64,000 bases of DNA, taken from Emticicia agri (GTDB taxonomy: Bacteria > Bacteroidota > Bacteroidia > Cytophagales > Spirosomataceae). Made by a program: the position numbers and the translations under genes. Every line of letters begins with the position of its first letter. Positions within the stretch are counted from its first letter, which is position 1. Below the pieces are notes generated by a model. The model was not told the DNA's origin. It was given only the letters and a program-made list of their open reading frames with translations, and ran no database searches. The DNA lies in the NCBI GenBank assembly GCA_945860265.1, contig CAMAQF010000013.1:1-64000 (forward strand), given 5' to 3'. Of the stretch, positions 1-9,123 are shown piece after piece.

Positions 1-638
1 GTTACAACGTATTCTTTGTTTTTCTTTTTGCCTGTAGCTTCGTCAAAATACGTTTCTTTTACTGTAATCGGCACAATTTCACCATCAAATTTCCCATCAG
101 CTTGTGCGGCCAACGCTTTTACATGAGAATTATACGAGAAAATATCTTGTTCTTCCCTAGTAACATTAAATTGTTGAGCCACTTGTTCGGCAGTAAGACC
201 CATTCCGATATAATAATCAGGATGGTGCGAAGCCAAACCATAATTCAACGCCATTTTCCAACCAGTTGTTGGTACCATCGACATTGATTCTGTGCCGCCA
301 GCTACGATACAATCAGCCATTCCTGCACTAATTTTTGCAGCGGCCATTGCGATTGTTTCAACGCCCGAACCACAATAGCGGTTAACGGTTACGCCCGCTA
401 CGCTCTTGCCCAAAGCTAAGAGTGAAATATATCGAGCCATTTGCATTCCTTGCTCGGCTTCGGGAACTGCATTTCCTACAATGAGGTCATCGACACGAGC
501 AGGGTCGAGATTTGGCACTTGTGCCATGAGATGCTTGATTACATCAGCCGCCAAATCGTCGGGGCGAGTAAAACGAAAAACTCCTTTGGGTGCTTTGCCG
601 ACTGCACTGCGGTAGCCAGCTACTATATATGCGTTCAT
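1..638 (-). CDS. fadA: acetyl-CoA C-acyltransferase (thiolase), 5' part only, runs off the left edge
   Basis: Minus-strand translation from ATG at 638: MNAYIVAGYRSAVGKAPKGVFRFTRPDDLAADVI...VNRYCGSGVETIAMAAAKISAGMADCIVAGGTESMSMVP; thiolase CGSG active-site region. Absent from the ORF track because its stop lies outside the window. Confidence 0.93.
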   Translation of the reverse strand, partial: MNAYIVAGYRSAVGKAPKGVFRFTRPDDLAADVIKHLMAQVPNLDPARVDDLIVGNAVPEAEQGMQMARYISLLALGKSVAGVTVNRYCGSGVETIAMAAAKISAGMADCIVAGGTESMSMVPTTGWKMALNYGLASHHPDYYIGMGLTAEQVAQQFNVTREEQDIFSYNSHVKALAAQADGKFDGEIVPITVKETYFDEATGKKKNKEYVV

Positions 639-646
639 AGTTTTTG

Positions 647-1192
647 TTATATTTCTTTAGGAATTTTAAATCCTATTGGTTCTCTTGGTATTTCTTTTTC
701 ATCAACTAATTGTTGAATTGCTTCAAAAATCATCTGAATTTGTTTACTATATTCTTTTAATTCGTTTTTGGTTTCTCTTTCTAAATCTGCAATTTTTTGA
801 GCAAGTGCTTGATTTTCGGAAAGAAATTGGCGGAGTTTAACAAATGTACGAACAACCAAAATACTTGCATTGACTGCTACTGGAGAATTAAGTACACTTG
901 CCAACATTACAGTACCATGTTCGGTGAAAACATAAGGTAAATAACGACGGCCACCATAATTAGATTTTTTTGAGGTCGCAAATTGCGACCTCAAGTTAAT
1001 AGCTTCATTATCATTTAGTTGAAACATAAAGTCTTCTGGAAATCTTGTACTATTCCGTTTAATTGCTTCATTAAGTCGTTTAGTTTCAACACCATAAAGT
1101 TCTGCTAAATCTTCATCCAACATTACTTTTTGTCCTCTGATATGATAAATTTTATTGACAATTGTTTCTTGTTGTAGGATTATGTCGGGCAT
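647..1192 (-). CDS. ORF6N domain-containing protein
   Basis: 181 aa; N-terminus IYHIRGQKVMLDEDLAELYGVETKRLNEAIKRNSTRFPEDFMFQL is the typical ORF6N (phage antirepressor-like) motif. Confidence 0.88.
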   Translation of the reverse strand: MPDIILQQETIVNKIYHIRGQKVMLDEDLAELYGVETKRLNEAIKRNSTRFPEDFMFQLNDNEAINLRSQFATSKKSNYGGRRYLPYVFTEHGTVMLASVLNSPVAVNASILVVRTFVKLRQFLSENQALAQKIADLERETKNELKEYSKQIQMIFEAIQQLVDEKEIPREPIGFKIPKEI

Positions 1193-1193
1193 G

Positions 1194-2075
1194 TTACTTT
1201 GTTCTTTTACTTTTTTTAGAAATATAGTATAGTGAATTTAGAAAGTAAACTCCTACTTGATTTATAAAGTAGCTAATTTCATACCTTTTACCTCTATATG
1301 TAAACTCTAATAAGTAATTTTTGCCTCCGTTTTTTTCGTCTATTAATTTTTTATTTCTTTTTCTAAAAAATAAAGCTTCAATTATTAGAGAAAAAAATAA
1401 ATCAGAGTGAAATTCTACTTTTTTATTTTTAGGTTTCCCAGTTTTGTTAATAGAAGAAGATATATTTCCATAAATTTGAAAATGTTGTAAAGTATGTAAT
1501 AATCCACCTTCAAATTCAACTAACTTATACTCTTTATTATGTTTTTCATTTCGATAAAATTGTAAACAAATCATTGAGTCATTAAAATTCAAGAATACAG
1601 ATTGATTCATCAAAAACAAACGAAAATAATCCAACTCACTAATAGTAGATATTGGATAGGGTGATTTGGGGAAATTTGGATTTTTCTCAAAAAGCACCTT
1701 AACTATTTCTTCGCTCCCTTTTCCAAATGATTCACTTTTTGATTGGCATAACTCTACTATTTGTTCTAATAAAGGTAAAAAATCATTAGATTCATTAACG
1801 TAAATAGGCTTGTCATTATATTCAATCACATATTGTTTGGATGAGACTCCTTGAAATCTGGTTGCTTTATGTATTTCAAGCAAATCATCCATTACATTTG
1901 TAGAATCTACACTTAAAACATCTGTCAGGCTTTTTTTCTTTGTCTGAGAATCGGTGTAGCCATCAATATATTTTAATTGATTTACAATATTCATTACCTT
2001 ACTCCTTCCTTCAAGAAATTCAATAGGTAACGTCATATTACCCTGTGGGGGATATATAATTTTAAGTTTTGCCAT
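1194..2075 (-). CDS. hypothetical protein (293 aa)
   Basis: Long ORF 1 bp upstream of the ORF6N gene and 5 bp downstream of the fadB-like gene; no family recognised. Confidence 0.75.
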   Translation of the reverse strand: MAKLKIIYPPQGNMTLPIEFLEGRSKVMNIVNQLKYIDGYTDSQTKKKSLTDVLSVDSTNVMDDLLEIHKATRFQGVSSKQYVIEYNDKPIYVNESNDFLPLLEQIVELCQSKSESFGKGSEEIVKVLFEKNPNFPKSPYPISTISELDYFRLFLMNQSVFLNFNDSMICLQFYRNEKHNKEYKLVEFEGGLLHTLQHFQIYGNISSSINKTGKPKNKKVEFHSDLFFSLIIEALFFRKRNKKLIDEKNGGKNYLLEFTYRGKRYEISYFINQVGVYFLNSLYYISKKSKRTK

Positions 2076-2080
2076 AAAAT

Positions 2081-4516
2081 TTAATTCCTTGGCACTTTCC
2101 CACCATTCAGCAAGCCTTGAATACGCTCCAAAGTTTTCTTTTCGCCTGTTAATGACAAAAATGCTTCTCTTTCCAAATCTAAAAGATATTGCTCCGAAAC
2201 CATCTGTGGATAACTCAAATCTCCACCCGAAATAACGTAACCTAATTTATCAGCAATTTTTGCATCGTGTTCGGTGATATATTTACCCATCAACATTCCC
2301 GTAATTCCTGCCTTGAACAAAGCAATTCCTGCTTTCCCTTGTACTTTTATGTCGGTGCGTTGTTTTGGTTGCGTGTAGCCATCTTCCGCAATTTCGATGG
2401 CGGCTTGTTTGGCTTCAGCAATTAATCGGCTACGATTTAGTACAATGCTATCTCGCCCTGTTTTCAAATAATTCATATCAAAAGCCTCTTGTACTGAAGT
2501 AGAAACTTTGGTCTGGGCGATATTCATAAAAGCATTTTGGAGAATATTTAACTCTGGGTCGCCAGTTTGGTATAAATCCGAGCAGCGAGCAGCCATTTCT
2601 TTTGTGCCGCCACCTGCAGGAATCAAACCTACGCCCAATTCGACTAAACCCATGTAAGTTTCTGAATGAGCAACGACCTTATCGGCATGAAGATTTATTT
2701 CGCAACCGCCACCCAACGCCAAACCATGTGGAGCCGTTACGACTGGAATTGATGAATATCTTGCACGCATCATAGTTTGCTGGAATTGTGCAATCATCAT
2801 ATTGATTTCATCGTATTCTTGCTCTATGGCAAACATAAACAGCATTGCCAAATTTGCACCTGCTGAAAAGGCTTCGTTTGAATCATTTCCAACAACTAAG
2901 CCTCTAAAATCTTTCTCTGCAATGCCATACGCTTTATTCAAGCCTTCAACAACTTCGGCACCGAAAGTATTCATTTTTGAATGGAATTCTACGCCCGCAA
3001 TGCCATCGCCCAAATCAAAGATTGTTGCACCTGCATTTTTCCAAATTACATTGGTTTGGCGAATATTATCTAAAATTATAAACGATTCAGTTCCTGGAAT
3101 GAGTTTATAAGATTTCGTAGGAATGTCGTAGTAAAGCTTTTTGCCGCTTTCAACCTTATAGAAAGACTCGTTGCCAGTTTCCAGCATTTCATAAACCCAT
3201 GCTGCAGGTTTTTGGTCTAAATCTTCCATGATTTTGAGCATCGGACGAACGCCAATGGCATCCCAAGTTTCGAACATGCCCATTTCCCAACCGAAACCTG
3301 CACAAATGGCGGCGTCAATTCTGTATAATTCGTCCGAAATCTCTGGAATACGATTTGTTGCGTAGCGGAAACCATCAGCAAAAGTCTTGCGGTAAAATTC
3401 ACCAGCTTTGTCTTTTCCTGCCAAAAGTACCGAGAAACGTTTTTTCAAATCGTCAATACTTTTGGTACTTTCTAAAGTTGCAAATTTGATTTTTTCAGAA
3501 GGTTTGTATTCAAAACTCTTCAAATCTAAGGCAAGAATAAGGGTTTTTCCTGCTGCATCTTTTGTTTTCTTATAAAAACCTTGACCCGTTTTATCACCGA
3601 GCCATTTGTTTTCCATTAGTTTTGCCATTGTTGGCGGCAAAATAAAGGCATCTTTCGATTCGTCGGTTTCTAAAACGTTTATCAAATTATTACAAACATT
3701 AACGGTTGTATCTAAACCAACTACATCTGAAAGTCGGAAAGTTCCTGATTTCGGGCGACCAACTACTGTACTGGTAAGTTTGTCGACTTCTTCAACGGTC
3801 AAGCCCATTTCTTCGGCCACTCTGATGGTTTGAACCATCGCATAAATTCCCAAACGATTGGCAATAAATGCAGGTGAATCTTTGCACAAAACGGTTGTTT
3901 TTCCGAGATATAAATCGCCGTAGTGCATCAAGAAATCAAGCACCGATTTGTCAGTTTTGTCAGTAGGAATTATTTCCAATAAACGCAAATAACGTGGCGG
4001 ATTAAAAAAATGCGTTCCACAGAAATGTTTTTGAAAATCATCAGAACGGCCTTCTGCCATCAAATGAATCGGAATACCCGAAGTATTTGATGTTACCAAA
4101 GTTCCTGCTTTACGGAATTTTTCTACTTTTTCGTAAATAATTTTTTTGATGTCAAGGCGTTCTACGACTACTTCAATTATCCAATCGTAAGTAGCGATTT
4201 TGGGCATATCGTCATCAAAATTACCCAATTTTACTCTACTTAATGATTTTTGATTATAAATCGGCGAAGGACTTGCTTTTACAGCCGCTTGGAATAACTC
4301 GCCAACAATTCGATTACGAACGGCTGGATGAGTGGTGTCGAGTCCTTTTGCTTTTTCAGCATCGTTAGGCTCTTTCGGAACCATGTCGAGAAGGAGTACC
4401 TCCACACCGATATTAGCAAAGTGCAACGCAATACGGCTTCCCATAATGCCCGCACCCAAAACAACTACTTTTTTGATACTACGATTCATGGTTTTGTGTT
4501 TGATTTTTTTACTCAA
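2081..4516 (-). CDS. fadB: 3-hydroxyacyl-CoA dehydrogenase / enoyl-CoA hydratase fusion (FadB/FadJ-like)
   Basis: Rossmann motif VVVLGAGIMGSRIALHFANIGVEVLLLD and C-terminal crotonase region APHGLALGGGCEINLHADKVVAHSETYMGLVELGVGLIPAGGGTKE. Confidence 0.93.
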   Translation of the reverse strand: MSKKIKHKTMNRSIKKVVVLGAGIMGSRIALHFANIGVEVLLLDMVPKEPNDAEKAKGLDTTHPAVRNRIVGELFQAAVKASPSPIYNQKSLSRVKLGNFDDDMPKIATYDWIIEVVVERLDIKKIIYEKVEKFRKAGTLVTSNTSGIPIHLMAEGRSDDFQKHFCGTHFFNPPRYLRLLEIIPTDKTDKSVLDFLMHYGDLYLGKTTVLCKDSPAFIANRLGIYAMVQTIRVAEEMGLTVEEVDKLTSTVVGRPKSGTFRLSDVVGLDTTVNVCNNLINVLETDESKDAFILPPTMAKLMENKWLGDKTGQGFYKKTKDAAGKTLILALDLKSFEYKPSEKIKFATLESTKSIDDLKKRFSVLLAGKDKAGEFYRKTFADGFRYATNRIPEISDELYRIDAAICAGFGWEMGMFETWDAIGVRPMLKIMEDLDQKPAAWVYEMLETGNESFYKVESGKKLYYDIPTKSYKLIPGTESFIILDNIRQTNVIWKNAGATIFDLGDGIAGVEFHSKMNTFGAEVVEGLNKAYGIAEKDFRGLVVGNDSNEAFSAGANLAMLFMFAIEQEYDEINMMIAQFQQTMMRARYSSIPVVTAPHGLALGGGCEINLHADKVVAHSETYMGLVELGVGLIPAGGGTKEMAARCSDLYQTGDPELNILQNAFMNIAQTKVSTSVQEAFDMNYLKTGRDSIVLNRSRLIAEAKQAAIEIAEDGYTQPKQRTDIKVQGKAGIALFKAGITGMLMGKYITEHDAKIADKLGYVISGGDLSYPQMVSEQYLLDLEREAFLSLTGEKKTLERIQGLLNGGKVPRN

Positions 4517-4624
4517 AATCTCTTTTAAATATTTGAAGTATGGAACCGCAACGCGGACCGTGCAGATGATTTTTATTTATATGATTGTTGATGAAAATCT
4601 TAATAAATCATCTCAATCTGAGTT

Positions 4625-4954
4625 CTATTTGTTTCCTAAAATCATCTGACTCTGTAATCTTTTCACAAGCATCGTGATTATTCTACGATTCAGCTCAGTT
4701 TCCATCAAAATATAATCTTTATATTGTTCGACTAAAAGTTTTCCGATAATCATTCCAACAAAATAATTGCGTATTTGTGCGTCTTTTTTGATAGTATTTT
4801 CTATGTAATTGGCTTGGTCTTCGGGCGAATATCTTTCAAATACAACTTTATGTCTGACCAAATATTGCTTAAAAACTGCAATCAATAACTCATTTTGTTC
4901 TTTCAAAATTTGTCTTAAAAACTCATTCTGAAAATTCTCTTCGGCTGAAATCAT
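4625..4954 (-). CDS. hypothetical protein (109 aa)
   Basis: ORF upstream of and codirectional with fadB; no family recognised. Confidence 0.6.
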   Translation of the reverse strand: MISAEENFQNEFLRQILKEQNELLIAVFKQYLVRHKVVFERYSPEDQANYIENTIKKDAQIRNYFVGMIIGKLLVEQYKDYILMETELNRRIITMLVKRLQSQMILGNK

Positions 4955-5036
4955 ATTTATTTCTCTTCAAAAAAACTCTTGAATTAACATTAATAATTAT
5001 TAAATAAACATAATGTGCGACAAATATACGCAATCA

Positions 5037-5062
5037 ATATTAGTATGCAAGCATACTAATAT
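5037..5062. promoter_or_regulatory. near-perfect palindrome, candidate operator of the fad operon
   Basis: ATATTAGTATGC-AA-GCATACTAATAT, 12-bp arms, in the divergent intergenic region upstream of the 4625-4954 gene. Confidence 0.6.
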
Positions 5063-5115
5063 ATATTTTTATTTGATAAATTTCGTAGGTTTGCTAAGTC
5101 CCAATAAACATTAAC

Positions 5116-5694
5116 ATGATGTCTAAACAAGATTTAAGAAAAGAATATCTTCAAAAACGAAAAGCCCTCACCGAGACAGAAGTTGAGGACTTTTCAAGAA
5201 AAATACGCGACTGGTTTTTCAGTAGTATTCCTGTGCATGCTTACGCCACGATTCATACTTTCCTACCTATCAGACGAAATAATGAAATAGATACTTGTCT
5301 CATTATCAATACACTACAAAAAGACTTTGCCACAGATATTGTTATTCCAAGAAGCCACGAAGATGGCACAATGAGCCATTATTTACTCACAAAAGACTCG
5401 GTTTTTGAGGAAAATAAATGGAAGATTTCAGAACCGTCTCCAGTTGGCAATCCTCGGTCTTCAGTCTTCAGTATAGATTTAGTTCTGATTCCATTGCTTT
5501 GTTTTGATAAAAAAGGCTATCGTGTTGGCTATGGAAAAGGGTATTACGACCGATTTCTGGCCGAATGCCGCCCAGATGTTTTGAAAATTGGCCTTTCGAT
5601 TTTTGAGCCAATTGATAAAATCATTGATGTCACTGAGTTTGATATAAAAATGAATTACTGCATTACGCCAAATAAAATTTGGAGTTTTTCGTAG
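5116..5694 (+). CDS. 5-formyltetrahydrofolate cyclo-ligase
   Basis: LVLIPLLCFDKKGYRVGYGKGYYDRFLA motif typical of the family. Confidence 0.9.
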   Translation: MMSKQDLRKEYLQKRKALTETEVEDFSRKIRDWFFSSIPVHAYATIHTFLPIRRNNEIDTCLIINTLQKDFATDIVIPRSHEDGTMSHYLLTKDSVFEENKWKISEPSPVGNPRSSVFSIDLVLIPLLCFDKKGYRVGYGKGYYDRFLAECRPDVLKIGLSIFEPIDKIIDVTEFDIKMNYCITPNKIWSFS

Positions 5695-5750
5695 ATTTAG
5701 GATTTTTCCAAGAAGCCAAACCAAAATTTCATTATCTTTGTAGTCAAAAC

Positions 5751-5813
5751 GCCCCTAACCCCAGAGGGGCTTCAAATCTTTCATATAAATAACTCCCCTC
5801 TGGGGTTGGGGGC
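5751..5813. repeat. inverted repeat / long hairpin
   Basis: gcccctaaccccagagggg ... cccctctggggttgggggc, arms complementary at 18/19. Confidence 0.75.
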
Positions 5814-5823
5814 TTTTAAAAAA

Positions 5824-6816
5824 ATGAAAATTGCAGTAGTTGGTGCAACTGGCTTAGTTGGCACTGAAATCTTGAAAGTATTGGCGGAAAGAAACTTCCC
5901 CGTCAGCGAAATTATTCCCGTTGCTTCCGAAAAATCAATTGGTAAACAGGTTGAGTTTAAAGGTAAGCAGTTTACGGTTGTAGGCTACGAAGATGCTATC
6001 ATGATGAAACCTGCGGTTGCGATTTTCTCGGCTGGTGGAAGTTCTTCTTTGGCTTTAGCACCCTTATTTGCTGAAGCAGGAATTCCTGTAATTGACAACT
6101 CTTCGGCATGGAGAATGGATCCAACGAAAAAGCTGATTGTTCCAGAAGTAAACGCAAATACGATTACGGCAGAAGATAAAATCATTGCTAATCCAAACTG
6201 TTCGACAATCCAGATGGTAGTGGTAATGAAGCCATTACACGATAAATATAAAATCAAACGCGTGGTTGTTTCGACTTACCAATCGGTAACAGGAACAGGT
6301 AAGGCTGCCGTTGACCAATTGTTTGCCGAACGTGCAGGCGATGATAGCGTTGCGAAAGTATATCCGCATAAAATTGACCTTAACGTATTGCCTCACATTG
6401 ATGTTTTCTTGGATAACGGTTATACAAAAGAAGAAATGAAAATGGTAAACGAAACTAAGAAAATCATGGGTGATGACAGCATTGCTGTTACGGCAACGAC
6501 TGTGCGTATTCCAACTGTTGGTGGACACTCAGAAGCAGTAAATATTGAATTTGAAAACGATTTCGATATAGACGAAGTTCGTCGATTATTAAGCGAAACC
6601 GAAGGTGTTATCGTTCAAGATGACCCTAAAAACTTCATTTATCCGATGCCAATTACATCGCACGGAAAAGATGAGGTTTTTGTTGGACGTATCCGTCGTG
6701 ACGAATCTCAAGCCAAAACATTAAATCTTTGGGTGGTTGCCGACAACCTTCGCAAAGGTGCAGCGACTAACGCAGTTCAGATTGCTGAATATATGTTGAA
6801 AGTAAATTTATTATAA
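5824..6816 (+). CDS. asd: aspartate-semialdehyde dehydrogenase
   Basis: MKIAVVGATGLVGTEILKVLAERNFPVSEI...NPNCSTIQMVVVMKPLHDKY; ATG at 5824 preferred over the upstream TTG in the ORF track. Confidence 0.93.
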   Translation: MKIAVVGATGLVGTEILKVLAERNFPVSEIIPVASEKSIGKQVEFKGKQFTVVGYEDAIMMKPAVAIFSAGGSSSLALAPLFAEAGIPVIDNSSAWRMDPTKKLIVPEVNANTITAEDKIIANPNCSTIQMVVVMKPLHDKYKIKRVVVSTYQSVTGTGKAAVDQLFAERAGDDSVAKVYPHKIDLNVLPHIDVFLDNGYTKEEMKMVNETKKIMGDDSIAVTATTVRIPTVGGHSEAVNIEFENDFDIDEVRRLLSETEGVIVQDDPKNFIYPMPITSHGKDEVFVGRIRRDESQAKTLNLWVVADNLRKGAATNAVQIAEYMLKVNLL

Positions 6817-6975
6817 ACAACTTTCTAATTTGTTGGTTTTAATGGGAGGGCATTTAAAATGTCTTCCCTTTTTATTTTAAATCTTAGCAAAAGATTACAT
6901 TTGTGATAATCTAAAAATCCTTAAGCAAAATCGAACCACCAAAGCGGCAGGAGAAAATTCAAATTCAACCTAACA

Positions 6976-9042
6976 ATGAAAAAACTATTTTTAATTATCC
7001 TATTAAACCTCTTCTTGGGAATGGGTACTTATGCCCAAATAAATCCCGAAAACATCAAAATCGTAAGAGATAAATGGGGTGTTCCTCACATTTTTGCTAA
7101 AACCGACCCCGAAGTAGCTTATGGATTGGCCTGGGCAAATGCCGAAGATGATTTCAAAACTATGCAACTTACACTTTTAGCGGGAAAAGGCATGGTTGGC
7201 CGCCATAAAGGCAAGGATGGTGCAACTGTTGATTATGTTGTCGCACTTTTACGTTGTCGTGAGGTAGTCGAAGAACAATATGACAAAGCCTTATCACCTG
7301 ATTACAAGGCACTTATCGAAGGATATGTGGCAGGAATAAACGCCTATGCAGCCAAACACCCAGAAGAAGTTTTGGTTAAAGGCTCATTTCCGACAAATAC
7401 CAAAGAATATTCTACTAGTACGGTACTTTCTCTTTCAATGATTTCAGGTGTTGATGCGGTTTTGCAGAAAATTTTCAAAGAAAAAGTCAAAACACTCGAT
7501 GATTTTAAGGCCGCAGGCTCAAATGCAATAGCGGTGCATAGCTCGAAAACAAGTGACGGAAGTTCGTATTTAGCAATCAATCCGCACCAACCACTCGAAG
7601 GACCAGTGGCTTGGTATGAAGCTCATTTGTGCAGCGAAGAAGGTTTAAATGTACTTGGGGCGTTATTTCCCGGTGGCCCTGTGATTTTTGTTGGTGCAAA
7701 CGAAAATTTGGGTTGGACACATACTGTCAATTATCAAGATAAGGTCGATGTTTTTCAACTCGAAATGAATCCAGCAAACAAGATGCAATATAAGTTTGAC
7801 GCAAAGTGGGAAACTTTAGAGCAAAAAACCGTTAAGCTGAAAGTAAAAATGGGTGTTTTTACAATCCCCATCAAAAAAGTAGCTTTGTGGAGTAAGTATG
7901 GAGCCACGATTCAGTCAAAACAGGGTACTTTTTCAGTCAGATTTAGTGCCAATCAAGATATTCGAGGCATCGAACAATGGTATAAGATGGACAAATCTCG
8001 TAATTTTTCAGAGTTTTATAAAGCCATGCAGATGACCTCAATCCCTGGATTCAACACGATTTATGCCGATAAGCGAGACACCATTTTTTATGTAAGTAAC
8101 GGTAAAATTCCGTTCCGTGCTGAAGGCTACGATTGGAAAAATACAATTCCTGGAAATACCTCAAAAACCCTCACTACGTCATTTCACCCTTTGAAAGATT
8201 TACCACAGTACATCAATCCTGCGAGTGGTTATTTATTCAATGCCAATCATACGCCTTTTAATGCAACTGGTGAAAAAGACAACTTAAAAGCCGAAAGTTT
8301 TGACCAAACGATGGGCTACGAAGTGAAAGACAATAATCGAAGTGTTCGTTTTCAGGAAATGTTTTCACAGTATAATAAAATCTCATTTGAAGACTTTAAA
8401 CATATCAAATACGATGGCCAATTACCGAAAGGAAAACTTTATTTTCCTGCTAACACAGATGCTTTATTTCAACTAAACCCAAGTGAATATACTGATATAC
8501 AGGTACTTATCGAAAATTTAAATGCTTGGGACAGAAAAACCAATGTTGATAGCAAAGGGGCAGCCGAATTTTTGATTATGCTCAACTATTTTACAAACGA
8601 ATTTGCAAAAAAAGAAGAATTGGCAGATTATGTGCTTACCAAAGAAGATGCTGTTACAGCTTTTCGTCATGTGAATGCTTATATGAAACAATATTTTGGA
8701 CGAACTGATATTACACTTGGAGATTTGCAAAAACTGGTGCGTGGCGATATCGAAAAGCCATCTTGGGGTTTGCCCGATGTCATCACGGCTATGCACGCCC
8801 GCCCTTATAGAGATGGCAAACTGAAAGTCGTGCAAGGTGAATCGTATATTGGATTAATTAAATTCCCGAAAGAAGGCTTGCCCGAAATAGAAACAGTCCT
8901 AAACTTCGGACAATCAACTCACGCTGATAGCCCGCATTTTGCCGACCAAATGGATGTGTATTTAGGTCAGAAAACAAAAAAAATGACACTTGATAAAACT
9001 GAGGTAATGAAAACGGCAGTAAAAACATACTCGCCGAAATAA
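6976..9042 (+). CDS. penicillin acylase family protein (Ntn hydrolase; acylase type)
   Basis: VRDKWGVPHIFAKTDPEVAYGLAWANAEDDF and SNAIAVHSSKTSDGSSYLAINPHQPLEGPVAWYEAHL; N-terminal signal peptide. Confidence 0.88.
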   Translation: MKKLFLIILLNLFLGMGTYAQINPENIKIVRDKWGVPHIFAKTDPEVAYGLAWANAEDDFKTMQLTLLAGKGMVGRHKGKDGATVDYVVALLRCREVVEEQYDKALSPDYKALIEGYVAGINAYAAKHPEEVLVKGSFPTNTKEYSTSTVLSLSMISGVDAVLQKIFKEKVKTLDDFKAAGSNAIAVHSSKTSDGSSYLAINPHQPLEGPVAWYEAHLCSEEGLNVLGALFPGGPVIFVGANENLGWTHTVNYQDKVDVFQLEMNPANKMQYKFDAKWETLEQKTVKLKVKMGVFTIPIKKVALWSKYGATIQSKQGTFSVRFSANQDIRGIEQWYKMDKSRNFSEFYKAMQMTSIPGFNTIYADKRDTIFYVSNGKIPFRAEGYDWKNTIPGNTSKTLTTSFHPLKDLPQYINPASGYLFNANHTPFNATGEKDNLKAESFDQTMGYEVKDNNRSVRFQEMFSQYNKISFEDFKHIKYDGQLPKGKLYFPANTDALFQLNPSEYTDIQVLIENLNAWDRKTNVDSKGAAEFLIMLNYFTNEFAKKEELADYVLTKEDAVTAFRHVNAYMKQYFGRTDITLGDLQKLVRGDIEKPSWGLPDVITAMHARPYRDGKLKVVQGESYIGLIKFPKEGLPEIETVLNFGQSTHADSPHFADQMDVYLGQKTKKMTLDKTEVMKTAVKTYSPK

Positions 9043-9123
9043 TTTTGAATGATACAATGCTTGAATGATAAAATAATGGGAATAAGTATTCACTCACTTT
9101 ATCATTCAAACATTCAATATTGA

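Noticed and set aside
406-716. Plus-strand ORFs 406-615 and 441-716
   Set aside because: Antisense to the thiolase and ORF6N genes; no domain-like features.
2802-4649. Multiple short plus-strand ORFs over fadB
   Set aside because: Antisense shadows of a well-supported 811-aa coding region.
9045-9109. TTGAATGATA direct and inverted repeats between the acylase and purB
   Set aside because: Most simply a hairpin terminator between convergent genes; too short and AT-rich to argue more.
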